Positions 43,701 to 53,940 of a stretch of 64,000 bases of DNA are shown here, piece by piece. The notes under the pieces were generated by a model. The model did no database searches, was not told the origin of the DNA, and was given only the letters and a program-made list of their open reading frames with translations. Numbering within the stretch: the stretch's first letter is position 1; each line of letters opens with the position of its first letter. The stretch is from Candidatus Lambdaproteobacteria bacterium RIFOXYD2_FULL_56_26. GTDB lineage: Bacteria > SAR324 > XYD2-FULL-50-16. The position numbers and the translations under genes are program-made. The stretch is from assembly GCA_001783715.1 (NCBI GenBank), contig MFNF01000043.1, forward strand, positions 44,050 to 108,049. The letters are read 5' to 3'.

Positions 43701-44555
43701 ATGGGTGTCTGGTCCTGGTCCGATCCTTGGCCTTTGTTTTGGCTGAAGGTTTTAATTCTTCAGGGGCTCTTCTTTTTTGCCCGTTACCTGTTGGTGGCCG
43801 GTTTGGCCCAAGCCCTCTTGGTCTGGAAGGGGGCAAGGCTCCATCCAGTCCGCATCTACCCCGATGGCCCCCCGACGGGACAAAAGCTCCGAGAATTCGG
43901 CTGGTCCCTAGTGACCTTTTGGGTCTTTGGGTTTACCGGTGTGGTTGGTTTTTCTTGGACCAGGTTAGGTTATACCCAACTGTACCGGGAAGTCCACCGG
44001 TACGGACCTGGGTACCTGGTCTTCAGCTTGGTTTTGCTGGTCTTTTTTCATGATGCTTATTTTTATTGGCTCCACCGGTTGATGCACCGGCCAAACTGGT
44101 ATTGGGTCCACCAACGGCACCACCAATTCCGCCGCCCGACCCCTTGGGCAAGCTTCGCCTTTGGCCCAGTCGAGGCCTTTTTGCTGTCTTGGGTGGTGCC
44201 GCTGGCCTTGTGTTTGTTTCCGCTGCACCCTTGGACGGTCTTGGCTTTTTTGTGGTTCATGACGGTCATGAACGTGATCGGCCACCTGGGGGTGGAGTTG
44301 TACCCGAGCGGACTTTTGGGCCGGTGGGGGTTGCGGCTGTTGAACAACGCCACCCACCACGGGATGCACCATGGGGAATTTAACTGCAACTATGGCTTGT
44401 ATTTTAACAGCTGGGACCGGTGGCTGGGGACCAACCACCCTTTGTACGAAGAAAAGGTGAAGGCAATTTTGGCAGCCAGGAGCGGCCTCGGCAAAAAAGA
44501 CGACCCAACCCCGGAAGAGCCAACTCGCCTGCAGGAGGAGGAAGGTTCAGGTTAA
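43701..44555 (+). CDS. Sterol desaturase/fatty acid hydroxylase family membrane enzyme
   Basis: 284 residues from the ATG at MGVWSWSDP, with GGGG about 7 bases upstream; an upstream TTG is an alternative. Four hydrophobic segments carry the three His clusters of di-iron hydroxylases: HDAYFYWLHRLMH, HQRHH and NATHHGMHH. These bind two irons and use oxygen to hydroxylate or desaturate a lipid. The C-terminal 30 residues are charged. The gene converges with the MCP gene, with a 4-bp overlap. Possible substrates are hopanoids, sterols or acyl chains; the sequence does not decide. Confidence 0.9.
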   Translation: MGVWSWSDPWPLFWLKVLILQGLFFFARYLLVAGLAQALLVWKGARLHPVRIYPDGPPTGQKLREFGWSLVTFWVFGFTGVVGFSWTRLGYTQLYREVHRYGPGYLVFSLVLLVFFHDAYFYWLHRLMHRPNWYWVHQRHHQFRRPTPWASFAFGPVEAFLLSWVVPLALCLFPLHPWTVLAFLWFMTVMNVIGHLGVELYPSGLLGRWGLRLLNNATHHGMHHGEFNCNYGLYFNSWDRWLGTNHPLYEEKVKAILAARSGLGKKDDPTPEEPTRLQEEEGSG

Positions 44556-45601
44556 AGCCTTTGGCGGACCACCGCCCGCCACCCCAGCCCCCGGTAGGTC
44601 TCAAAACCGGGGGTGAGGGCCTGGGCCAACAACTGGTTGTGGACCAGGGAGTACCCTTGGGACTTGGAAGTATCCACCTCAATCCTTTCGATCAAAAACC
44701 CCGCAATGCCGGTGGGGGCCAAGATCACCCCGTTTTTGTCCACTACGAAGCATTGGGTGTTTCGCTTTTCTGCTTCGGTCAAACGCACCCCTTCAATTGC
44801 ACCGTTGGCAAGCTTGGCCCAGTTCATCATCACCAGGATGACCCCAATGGCCCTACCGGTTTCCGATCCTGCTTCCCGCACCGCCGTGCCGTAGGGGATC
44901 ACCACGGTTTTGGCGAGGCTGTCGTTGGCATGGACCGAACCTACGGCGTAGTCGGCCCCGGACTTGGTGTGCAGCGCTTCCTGGAACCAGGTTTCCTTGG
45001 CGCAGTTGCGGCCTACCGCCGGATAAAGATCGGGCCTGCCGTTGGCGATTACGTTGCCTTCGAGGTCGGTCAGCCAGATGTCTTCATAGACGGTGTAAGA
45101 ATCCAAGATCACCCCCAACCGGTTGGAAGCCAATTGCCGGTCCAGGTTGGCACCGACCACGGCGGCATCGGTAGCCCACCAGCGAACATCGCAGGTCCGT
45201 TCGTAAAGGTTGCGGTCGATCACATCAATCAGATTCAAGGCCAGATCGGCAAACCTTTCCCCACGGACCTGGGTGTCGATCTGGTAACTTTCCTGGACCC
45301 GAGACTGGAGGTTTTGGATCACGTCGCCGGTAAACTGGGTAGAAGCCCCTTGGATGGACTCGGCCAGCTTCTTCATCTCTTGGGCAACAATAGCGAAACC
45401 CCGCCCGGCGCTGCCCGAGTTGGCTGCCTCGATCAGGGCGTTGAGGGAAAGCATGTTCATCTGACTGATGATGCGGGCAAGGTTTTGGTTGAACCTCGTG
45501 GCGCTGCCTGCGGTAGATTCGATGCCTCGGACCAAATGTTGGGTTGCGTTTTCTTCTTCCTTTGGGAGAGTCGAAATTATCCCTACATTCATCGGTACCA
45601 C
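44552..45601 (-). CDS. MCP-like protein with N-terminal signalling tip and C-terminal Cache domain
   Basis: A 349-residue soluble protein. The MCP hairpin tip is at residues 40-85: IISQMNMLSLNALIEAANSG then SAGRGFAIVAQEMKKLAES, the CheW/CheA contact region. After a helix comes YERTCDVRWWATDAA and a Cache/PDC-like sensor (about 145-290) with DIWLTDLEGNVIANG. There is no transmembrane helix and the usual methylation helices are mostly missing, so it is probably a cytoplasmic receptor with reversed domain order. The first ATG or one three codons in may be used. The 4-bp overlap with the opposite hydroxylase is convergent. No cheA or cheW is seen. Confidence 0.85.
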   Translation of the reverse strand: MVPMNVGIISTLPKEEENATQHLVRGIESTAGSATRFNQNLARIISQMNMLSLNALIEAANSGSAGRGFAIVAQEMKKLAESIQGASTQFTGDVIQNLQSRVQESYQIDTQVRGERFADLALNLIDVIDRNLYERTCDVRWWATDAAVVGANLDRQLASNRLGVILDSYTVYEDIWLTDLEGNVIANGRPDLYPAVGRNCAKETWFQEALHTKSGADYAVGSVHANDSLAKTVVIPYGTAVREAGSETGRAIGVILVMMNWAKLANGAIEGVRLTEAEKRNTQCFVVDKNGVILAPTGIAGFLIERIEVDTSKSQGYSLVHNQLLAQALTPGFETYRGLGWRAVVRQRL

Positions 45602-45902
45602 CAGATGGGGTTTTGCGCCTCAAAGACCGCCAAGCCTCGGCTGAGTGAAACCTTCAAGAACTGGGCTGAAAGGGGGGATAATTTTATTTCACCTTAAAAA
45701 ACAGAAATATAAAAATTATTAGCCTCCTCTAAAGCTGTAGTTTTAGCGACAAATTGACGGAAATAGAACAACGTTTGTCTGAAAATTGACAGGACTTTGT
45801 GGAGTTTTAGCGGGAGTTGGAGGCCGAGCCGGGCAGGCCGACTGGGGCACCCCCTTTAGAAAGCGGTGCAGGACACAGGGGTGGTCTCAGCCGCAAGCGA
45901 GA
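45602..45902. other. 301-bp gap between flhG and the MCP-like gene
   Basis: The gap is A/T-rich for its central 100 bases and carries no convincing frame on either strand. It probably holds the promoter of the MCP-like gene. I did not find a clear sigma-28 site (TAAAG plus GCCGATAA at proper spacing), only a partial TAAAG/GCGACAA match on the other strand. Confidence 0.4.
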
Positions 45903-46778
45903 TCAGCGTTTTTTCCATAAGCCCAAACGTTGGAAAAAGTTGGGCCGGTCCGGGTCGGGTCCTTGGCCGGGGTTGGCATCTATGTGTTTGGCCAAGAGGT
46001 AAAAGGCCTTGGCCGTCGGGCTGTTGGGGTAGAGCACCGATAGTGGGGTCTGGCTCCTGACCGCCTTGGAGATGTTGGGGTCCCGAGGAATGAAGCCGGT
46101 CAGGATCAATTCCACGGGCAGGAACTGGTTAAACACCGAAACCAACTTCTCGTGCACCCCTTTGGCTTCGAGCATGCTGGAGGCTTGGTTGATGATCAGG
46201 TTAAACCGCTTGACCTGATACTTGGTGGCCATGATTTTCATCAAGGCGTAGGCATCGGTCATGGCGGTAGGCTCGGTGTTGGTGACCACACAGATCTCGT
46301 CGGCGGCGGCATTAAACCGTAACACCGAACTGGCAATCCCCGCCCCGGTGTCGATCAGGATGTAGTCATAGGCATCCTTGAGGTTGCTCAGTTCCCGGAT
46401 CAAGGACATCTGCTGGTCCCCGGTCAGCTCGCTCATCTCGCTGATCCCCGAACTGGCAGGCAGGACGTGGATCCCCGCCGGACCAATCTGGATCACTTCG
46501 TTGATCTCCTTTTTCCCGGTCAGGACATCCTCGATGGTAAACTGAGGGACCAGATTGAGCATGATGTCGATGTTCGCCAACCCAAGGTCGGCATCAAGGA
46601 GCAGGACTTTTTTGCCGAGCTTGGCCAACTGGATCGACATGTTGATCACAATGTTGGTCTTGCCGACTCCGCCCTTGCCACTGGTAAAACTCAAGGAACG
46701 TACCGAACCGCCCGCCCCGACTCTGGCCGGGGGCGCTTCCTTGAACTTGTCCCTAAGACTGGCGGCCTGATCTCTCAT
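45903..46778 (-). CDS. flhG: Flagellar number regulator FlhG (MinD/ParA-like ATPase)
   Basis: A 291-residue deviant Walker ATPase. The first residues, RDQAASLRDKF, form the DQAxxLR motif that FlhG uses to stimulate the GTPase FlhF. Next come SGKGGVGKTNI (P-loop), LLLDADLGLANID and DYILIDTGAGI, then a C-terminal membrane-targeting-like helix. FlhG limits the number and placement of polar flagella. It follows flhF by 82 bases on the same strand. The pair predicts polar rather than peritrichous flagella. There is no sign of damage. Confidence 0.95.
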   Translation of the reverse strand: MRDQAASLRDKFKEAPPARVGAGGSVRSLSFTSGKGGVGKTNIVINMSIQLAKLGKKVLLLDADLGLANIDIMLNLVPQFTIEDVLTGKKEINEVIQIGPAGIHVLPASSGISEMSELTGDQQMSLIRELSNLKDAYDYILIDTGAGIASSVLRFNAAADEICVVTNTEPTAMTDAYALMKIMATKYQVKRFNLIINQASSMLEAKGVHEKLVSVFNQFLPVELILTGFIPRDPNISKAVRSQTPLSVLYPNSPTAKAFYLLAKHIDANPGQGPDPDRPNFFQRLGLWKKR

Positions 46779-46860
46779 GGGCTTTGTATTGCTGGTGCTG
46801 GAGGCATGATTAGCCTGGGTCCATTAAACTCGGGAGCAAGAAAAAAATCAACCTCCCTTT

Positions 46861-48171
46861 TTAGACCTTCAGGTCGGCGACCTCGCCCGAGATGTTGAGC
46901 AACAGATCGATCAACCGCTCCCGGCTGGCCGGTTCAATGTCGTCAGGCACGTTTTGGCCGGTGGTCAGGTAGGTCAGGGGCAATTTAAAACGGATGGCAT
47001 GGTTAAAAACCGAACCGTAGTTGGTAGATTCGTCCAGCTTGGTGAAGATCACCCCCGAAAGCGGAACGGTGGAAAACCGTTTGGTGATCTCGACCAAGTC
47101 TGCATCTTTGGTGGTGGAGCTCAAAACCAGGATGTTCTTGAATTCGTCGTAACTTTTAAAAAAGTCCCGCAATTCCCCCATCTGCATCTCGTCCCGTTGA
47201 CTCCGCCCGGCGGTGTCGATCAGGATCAGGTCCATGTCCCGGAACTCTTCGATCACCCCTTGGAGCTGCCCCGGCTCGTTGACCACCTTGCAGGGGACCT
47301 TGATGATCCTGGCGTATTCCTGCAACTGGGCGACCGCCGCAATCCGGTAGGTGTCGATGGTCAAAAGGCCGATCTTGAGCTTGGGGTTTCTCATCTTCTC
47401 GGCGCTGGCGATCTTGGCCAAGGTGGTGGTTTTTCCAACTCCGGTGGGGCCTAAGAAGGTTAACACCTTGGGGCTGAATTTACTGTCCTTTTTTGTGGGT
47501 TCCGCATCGATCTTGAGGACCTGCATGAACATCCGGGCCAAGTAGATCTTGACGTAAGAGAAGTTGTCGATCTCCTCCTTGGGTACTTTTTTTTGCACCT
47601 CTTCGGCGAGCTTGCGGGCAAACTTTTCTTCCACCCCGTTAAAGCAAAGCTGCTGGTACAAGGCGATCAGGTTTTCGTGCAGGTCGTCCTTGCGCAGCTC
47701 TCCCGACTGGTTGACCAGCTGGCCGACCAACTGTTTGAGTTCGTGGATTTCGTAGCGTAGGTGCCCGACGTTGGCCTCGTCGCTGACTTCCCGGCGGACC
47801 CCTTTTCTGAGGTCGGAAACCAAATCCTTCAGTTCGCTGATGTCTTCTTGCAGACCCGCATAAGCGGTGGGGCCGGCGGTTCTCATCGGTTCCCTCTTTG
47901 GTTCTGGTGGGGACGGCGGCTCGGAGGCCGAGGACTGGGCATAGCCGGTCTGGCGGTTGGCAAGTCCATCGAAGTTTTTGGGGGCAGGTTTTTGTTTTTC
48001 CTCGTCCTTGGCGGCGGTGACCTCCAAAACATATTTTCCGAAGAGACCAAAGGCACCGCTGCCTTTGCGGACCTTGCGGGTCGAAAGAATGACCGCCCGA
48101 GAACCGAGGTCCTCCTTGATCATCCTGACCGCCTCTTGCATGTCGTTGGCGATGTACTTCTTTACCTGCAT
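46861..48171 (-). CDS. flhF: Flagellar SRP-type GTPase FlhF
   Basis: A 436-residue protein. The N-terminal basic domain (MQVKKYIANDMQEAVRMIKE) is followed by a Pro/Lys-rich linker (about 60-100), then N and G domains. P-loop GPTGVGKTT is at 241-249, the switch motif DTAGRSQRD at about 319-327, and TKLDE at about 376-380. FlhF recruits the first flagellar basal-body parts to the pole and forms a pair with FlhG downstream. The ATG is clear, and divergent murJ starts 181 bases away. Length and motifs are normal. Confidence 0.95.
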   Translation of the reverse strand: MQVKKYIANDMQEAVRMIKEDLGSRAVILSTRKVRKGSGAFGLFGKYVLEVTAAKDEEKQKPAPKNFDGLANRQTGYAQSSASEPPSPPEPKREPMRTAGPTAYAGLQEDISELKDLVSDLRKGVRREVSDEANVGHLRYEIHELKQLVGQLVNQSGELRKDDLHENLIALYQQLCFNGVEEKFARKLAEEVQKKVPKEEIDNFSYVKIYLARMFMQVLKIDAEPTKKDSKFSPKVLTFLGPTGVGKTTTLAKIASAEKMRNPKLKIGLLTIDTYRIAAVAQLQEYARIIKVPCKVVNEPGQLQGVIEEFRDMDLILIDTAGRSQRDEMQMGELRDFFKSYDEFKNILVLSSTTKDADLVEITKRFSTVPLSGVIFTKLDESTNYGSVFNHAIRFKLPLTYLTTGQNVPDDIEPASRERLIDLLLNISGEVADLKV

Positions 48172-48352
48172 AGTAGCCTAAGGATTGGAGAGTGTGCTTT
48201 GGGCTCTTGGGAAAGAAAGAATCGTACCATTCTTGGGGGCTACCGGGGGAGTCGATCGTCTTTTTTTAAAGTCCAGGCTGGCAAAAGCCCCTGGAGGGGG
48301 ATATGGATTGGGGGCGGTCTCTTGAAAAAAAACAGCCAACCTCCCCCTGACC

Positions 48353-49903
48353 TTGGCCAACCCAAAAAAGACAAGCCTGTTGCGCTCCACCGTCACGGTG
48401 AGCCTGATCACCCTGCTCAGCCGGGTGGCCGGAATGGTCCGGGAGATGGTCGGGGCCTGGGCCTTGGGGACCAGCTTTTACGCCGATGCCTTTGCGCTCG
48501 CCTTTTCCCTGCCCAACCTCTTCCGCCGCCTGACCGCCGAAGGGGCGATGTCCAACGCCTTTATCCCGGTTTTTTGTGCGGTGGACAAGAAGGAGGGTCG
48601 CCAAAGGGCGCTGGACTTTGCCCGGAGCTTTTTTTGGGCCTTGACCTTGCTGTTGGTGGTTTTGACGGCGCTCTTTTTGTGGCAGGCGGATTTTCTGGTC
48701 AGCCATTTTTTTGCCGCCGGGTTCACCGGGGAGCCTTTGGTGGTGACCGTGCTCTTGACCCGGGTGATGTTCGGGTACATCATCCTGATTTCCTTGGCCG
48801 CCGTTGCCCAAGGGGTGCTCAACAGCCTGGGGGTCTTTTGGGTTTCGGCGATTACTCCGGTGTGGCTGAATCTGGCCATCATCTCGGTGGCCCTGGGGCT
48901 GGCCGGTTTTTTTGAAAACCCCGCCCTGCCTTTTGCCTTGGGGGTGATGGTCGGGGGGCTCGCCCAGCTGTTGTTCCAAATGCCGATCCTCTACAAACGG
49001 GGACTGCGGCTCTTTAAAAGCCCCTGGTACGACCCCAAGATCAAGGAAGTCTTTGTCCTGATCGTCCCCACCATCTTTGGGGTCGGGATCTACCAGATCA
49101 ACATCCTGATCAGCAACCTGATCGCCACCACTCTGGGCGAAGGGTCCTTGAGCGCCTTGACCTTTTCCAACCGCCTGTTGGAGTTGGTCTTGGGGGTGTT
49201 GGTGGTGTCGATCACCACGGTGATCCTGCCCAAACTTTCAGGCCATTTCATTGATGGAGAACCGGCCTTGGTCGCCCGGCAGCTGAACCGGACCCTAAAA
49301 ATCGTTGCTTTTGTCACCCTGCCGGTAACCGCTTTGACCTTGGCGTTGAGTGAAGAGCTGGTCTCCACCTTGTTCCTGCGGGGCAGGTTTGACTTGGTAA
49401 GCCTGATGATGACCTCCGGGGCTTTGCGCCTGCATATCCTGGGGCTGGTGTTTATTGCCTTTAACCGGATCCTTTTGACCGCCTACCAGGGGGCGAGGCG
49501 GATCAAAATCACGGTGGCCATCTCCCTGGTGGTGGTGGTGGTGAACCTTTTGGGGGCCTACAGCCTTTCGGCCAGTATGGGCCACCGGGGCATCGCCCTG
49601 GCCTCCAGCTTGAGCCAAATGGTCCAGCTGCTGTTGCTTTGGGCCTTTGTGGGGCAGCTGGGGTTCGGTTGGCTCTGGGAGAAGCGGCTGGCCTTGAGTT
49701 TCGCCAAAAGTTTGGCCGCCAGTCTGGTGCTCTTTGGGTTTTTGGTCTGGGTGAGGTCCTACCTCTTGCCCTGGGGAGCGGCACCGGCCTTTTTCTTGGC
49801 CAGCTTGGGCGGGGTTTTGGTTTATCTGAGCGTTTGCGCCTTGGTGGTCCACGAAGAATTGCAAGACACCCTGGCCCTTCTGTTTAAACGGCGAAGGAGC
49901 TAG
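48353..49903 (+). CDS. murJ: Lipid II flippase MurJ
   Basis: A 516-residue protein with about 14 hydrophobic helices. The N terminus has the MurJ signature STVTVSLITLLSRVAGMVRE and FYADAFALAFSLPNLFRRL, then EGAMSNAFIPVF. It moves lipid II across the inner membrane for peptidoglycan synthesis. The start is TTG; an ATG 50 bases upstream is in a frame that stops. lepB begins about 62 bases after the stop and may be co-transcribed. Length and topology are normal for the family. Confidence 0.95.
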   Translation: MANPKKTSLLRSTVTVSLITLLSRVAGMVREMVGAWALGTSFYADAFALAFSLPNLFRRLTAEGAMSNAFIPVFCAVDKKEGRQRALDFARSFFWALTLLLVVLTALFLWQADFLVSHFFAAGFTGEPLVVTVLLTRVMFGYIILISLAAVAQGVLNSLGVFWVSAITPVWLNLAIISVALGLAGFFENPALPFALGVMVGGLAQLLFQMPILYKRGLRLFKSPWYDPKIKEVFVLIVPTIFGVGIYQINILISNLIATTLGEGSLSALTFSNRLLELVLGVLVVSITTVILPKLSGHFIDGEPALVARQLNRTLKIVAFVTLPVTALTLALSEELVSTLFLRGRFDLVSLMMTSGALRLHILGLVFIAFNRILLTAYQGARRIKITVAISLVVVVVNLLGAYSLSASMGHRGIALASSLSQMVQLLLLWAFVGQLGFGWLWEKRLALSFAKSLAASLVLFGFLVWVRSYLLPWGAAPAFFLASLGGVLVYLSVCALVVHEELQDTLALLFKRRRS

Positions 49904-49965
49904 AACTGCTTGTCATCGGCCCTGAAATCTTATAAACAGAACCACAACCTTGAGACCCCTTGGAC

Positions 49966-50589
49966 ATGAAAAAAATCATCAATCTTGAACGGTTCATCAA
50001 AAACAAATCCATCCGGGAATGGACCGAGGCGCTGATCTTCGCCGGCATCGTAGCTTTTGTCTTTCGCACTTGGCTTTATGCCCCCTACCGGGTTCCTACC
50101 GGCTCGATGATCCACACGATCGAAATTGGCGACCACCTCTTTGTGGACAAACATGCCTATGGCTTTGTGGTGCCCTTTTCGGACCTCAAGCTCCTGAGAA
50201 ACCCGGTCAAACGGGGGGACATCATTGTTTTCCCCTACCCGGAAGAACCGACCACCGACTTCATCAAACGGGCCATTGCCATTGGCGGCGACCATGTGCG
50301 GATCGAAGGGGAGCAAGTCTTCGTCAACGACAAACCCGAAGAGAACACCCAACAGTTTTATGATGCCACCCTGGTGGGGCTGCCCATCGACCTCGACTTT
50401 GTGGTCCCCGAAGGCAAAATTTGGGTTATGGGCGACAACCGGCGCAACAGCCGGGACTCCCGTTACTGGGGTTTTGTGGACGAAACCACCGTTGCCGGAA
50501 GGGGCGTAGTGGTTTACTGGTCCCACCATTCGGACAAAAGTTTATTGGAAGGCTACCGGTTGGAGCGGATCGGCAAGTTCTTGGAGTAA
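49966..50589 (+). CDS. lepB: Signal peptidase I
   Basis: 207 residues from the ATG at MKKIINLERF (a TTG two codons earlier is less likely). One N-terminal membrane helix (ALIFAGIVAFVFRTWLYAPY) precedes the catalytic region: Ser47 in PTGSMIHT and the general-base Lys near residue 102 in FIKRAIAIGGD, then MGDNRRNSRDSRYWG. The enzyme removes signal peptides from exported proteins at the periplasmic face. The next gene, a barrel protein, starts one base after its stop, indicating translational coupling. Length is typical for a single-helix LepB. Confidence 0.95.
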   Translation: MKKIINLERFIKNKSIREWTEALIFAGIVAFVFRTWLYAPYRVPTGSMIHTIEIGDHLFVDKHAYGFVVPFSDLKLLRNPVKRGDIIVFPYPEEPTTDFIKRAIAIGGDHVRIEGEQVFVNDKPEENTQQFYDATLVGLPIDLDFVVPEGKIWVMGDNRRNSRDSRYWGFVDETTVAGRGVVVYWSHHSDKSLLEGYRLERIGKFLE

Positions 50590-50590
50590 C

Positions 50591-51364
50591 ATGAAAGGCT
50601 GGGTTCTGGTTTGGTTGGCGATCTTTGGTTTGACGCTCCCACTGTTGGCCCAAGATGCCTATGTGGACGCTCCGCCGACCTTTGCCGCCGACCCGAACCT
50701 CCAAGCCGCCGGTGGCGGGGGCGGGGGGGCATTGGTCTTCACCAAGGACGGCTACAACCAGATCTCCGCAGGGATGATCAACTACGGTTATTCCGACCAT
50801 GTTTATGACCAGTACACTGGCGACACCGATTATGCCAACGGGAGCGCCCCGACCAGCCTTTTTACCAACCTCAATTACCTGAAGGTCCACCGGATGGAAT
50901 TGCCCTATCCGCTGTTGGAGTACGCCAAAGGTTGGGCCTGGGGTTTTGAATTCGTTAATTTTACCTCCACCCCCGAATCGGTTTTGCTGGAGCCCGCCGC
51001 AGTCCCCTTGGTGGACATGACCGCCAACGTGATGACCGCCAACGGCCGGCTGTATTTTCGGGACCTCTATACCGACAACGTCCAACCCTTTTTGGGTATG
51101 GGCCTGGGGGTCATCTCCGGGGAGTTCTCCGGCTCCACCCAAAACGGGGACGTTACCCGCAGCACCTTTTCGGGGCTGGTGCACTTTCGGACCTTTGGGG
51201 CCAACCTGATGCTCTCGCCCCAATGGGGGATGATTTTGGAGATGCGCAGCGTCACCTCGCCGACGGTCAAGGTCAGCAACGATCCTTACAGCCAATCCAG
51301 CGGCACCCTTTACCTCAATTTCGGTGGCACCATGCTCAACATGGTGGGGTACTATAGGTTTTAA
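50591..51364 (+). CDS. Outer-membrane beta-barrel-like protein coupled to lepB
   Basis: A 257-residue protein with a signal peptide (KGWVLVWLAIFGLTLPLLAQ) and a mature part rich in Gly, Thr, Tyr and Asn with short strand-like stretches. After the signal there is a Gly-rich run (residues about 40-47) and then likely 8 to 10 strands. The protein ends MVGYYRF, with the final Phe of Bam substrates. Its ATG lies one base after the lepB stop, so translation is coupled. No family is recognised. The link to LepB may be only positional. Confidence 0.72.
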   Translation: MKGWVLVWLAIFGLTLPLLAQDAYVDAPPTFAADPNLQAAGGGGGGALVFTKDGYNQISAGMINYGYSDHVYDQYTGDTDYANGSAPTSLFTNLNYLKVHRMELPYPLLEYAKGWAWGFEFVNFTSTPESVLLEPAAVPLVDMTANVMTANGRLYFRDLYTDNVQPFLGMGLGVISGEFSGSTQNGDVTRSTFSGLVHFRTFGANLMLSPQWGMILEMRSVTSPTVKVSNDPYSQSSGTLYLNFGGTMLNMVGYYRF

Positions 51365-51428
51365 TTTACATTTAAAAACAGAGTACTGCCTACTTTTTCC
51401 GGTCCTCGGCTTGACAGGGGTTAATTAA

Positions 51429-51447
51429 ACATCTACTTAGTAGGTGT
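51429..51447. promoter_or_regulatory. Operator-like dyad before the Rrf2 regulator
   Basis: Arms ACATCTACT and AGTAGGTGT, separated by one base, form a 19-bp inverted repeat with a single mismatch. It lies 20 bases before the TTG start of an Rrf2-type gene, between a possible -35 (TTAAAC) and -10 (TAATAT) element. TTGACA at 51411 is another possible -35. The position fits autoregulation by the adjacent Rrf2 protein; this is inference. Confidence 0.5.
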
Positions 51448-51466
51448 AATATAAAACGGAGCCCCC

Positions 51467-51931
51467 TTGAAACTGTCCAAAAAAACCGACTATGCCTTGC
51501 GGGCACTGCTCACCTTGGCGGAACGCTGGGGGAACGGGGTGATCTCGATCCGGGAGTTGGCCCAAAAAAACGATGTGCCCAAACGGTTTTTGGAGCAGAT
51601 CATGTTGGCGATCAAAGAACAAGGCTGGGTAAAGGGCACTCCGGGCCGAGAGGGAGGCTACCAATTGGCGGTCAACCCCAAAGAATTGACTTTGGGCCAA
51701 GTGGTCCGGTTTTTTGACGGAGTGGTGGCCCCGGTCAGTTGCGTCAGCGTGACCCAGTACGAGCCTTGCAGCCAAGAGGCCCTCTGCCGGTTCCGCCGGG
51801 TTTTGCTGGACGTGCGCAACTACACCGCCCAGCGGCTGGACTACATCAGCCTGTTTGAACTGTTGGGGACAGCGCCGGTCAGCGAGCAGGAACGGCTGAA
51901 CCTGGGCTTTTTGGATGGAGCAGGGATTTAG
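51467..51931 (+). CDS. Rrf2-family transcriptional regulator
   Basis: A 154-residue regulator starting at TTG. The winged helix is typical: KKTDYALRALLTLAERWG, SIRELAQKNDVPKRFLEQIM and GRVKGT-like GTPGREGGYQL. Three cysteines (PVSC, EPC, ALC; spacing C-x8-C-x5-C) in the loop region are candidate iron-sulfur ligands, as in IscR and NsrR, though the spacing differs from both. It lies just before a metY-mtn sulfur block and behind an operator-like dyad. It may sense sulfur, iron-sulfur or nitrosative status. The target genes are inferred. Confidence 0.88.
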   Translation: MKLSKKTDYALRALLTLAERWGNGVISIRELAQKNDVPKRFLEQIMLAIKEQGWVKGTPGREGGYQLAVNPKELTLGQVVRFFDGVVAPVSCVSVTQYEPCSQEALCRFRRVLLDVRNYTAQRLDYISLFELLGTAPVSEQERLNLGFLDGAGI

Positions 51932-52095
51932 TTTTTTTCCCGCATAAATACACCCATTTAATGTGGTTTATAATTTCACCCCAACAAACCGGACCGTAAC
52001 TTCGGTTTTAGATTCTTCTGCCCCGGGGGCCAAGCATTCTGAATATTTCAAATTTTGTCGTCAAAAGACCAAAAAACTCCCCTCACCCGGGAACA

Positions 52096-52124
52096 ACCCC
52101 TTTTTTTATTGGGAGAAAAGGGGT
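52096..52124 (+). promoter_or_regulatory. Leader hairpin before the small membrane protein gene
   Basis: ACCCCTTTT and AAAAGGGGT form a 9-bp stem with an 11-base loop, ending 23 bases before the ATG and just before the CAGGAG ribosome-binding site. It could affect translation of the small protein or act as a weak terminator for the Rrf2 transcript. No known riboswitch was recognised. Confidence 0.35.
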
Positions 52125-52147
52125 AAAACACCTCACAGGAGAAGACC

Positions 52148-53847
<1,700 letters not shown>

Positions 53848-53858
53848 CCCTCTCCTAG

Positions 53859-53906
53859 CCCAACCTCCAGGTGCCGCAAGGCCCGGAGGTTGGGTTTTTT
53901 GTTTTT
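53859..53906 (+). terminator. Intrinsic terminator after metY
   Basis: CCCAACCTCC and GGAGGTTGGG form a perfect 10-bp stem around a 16-base loop, followed by a T-rich run. It lies just after the metY stop and would separate it from the downstream aminotransferase-mtn genes, which begin about 35 bases later. Confidence 0.75.
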
Positions 53907-53940
53907 CCCTTGGATTGGCTTGGGAGGGCTTGAGCCCCGC

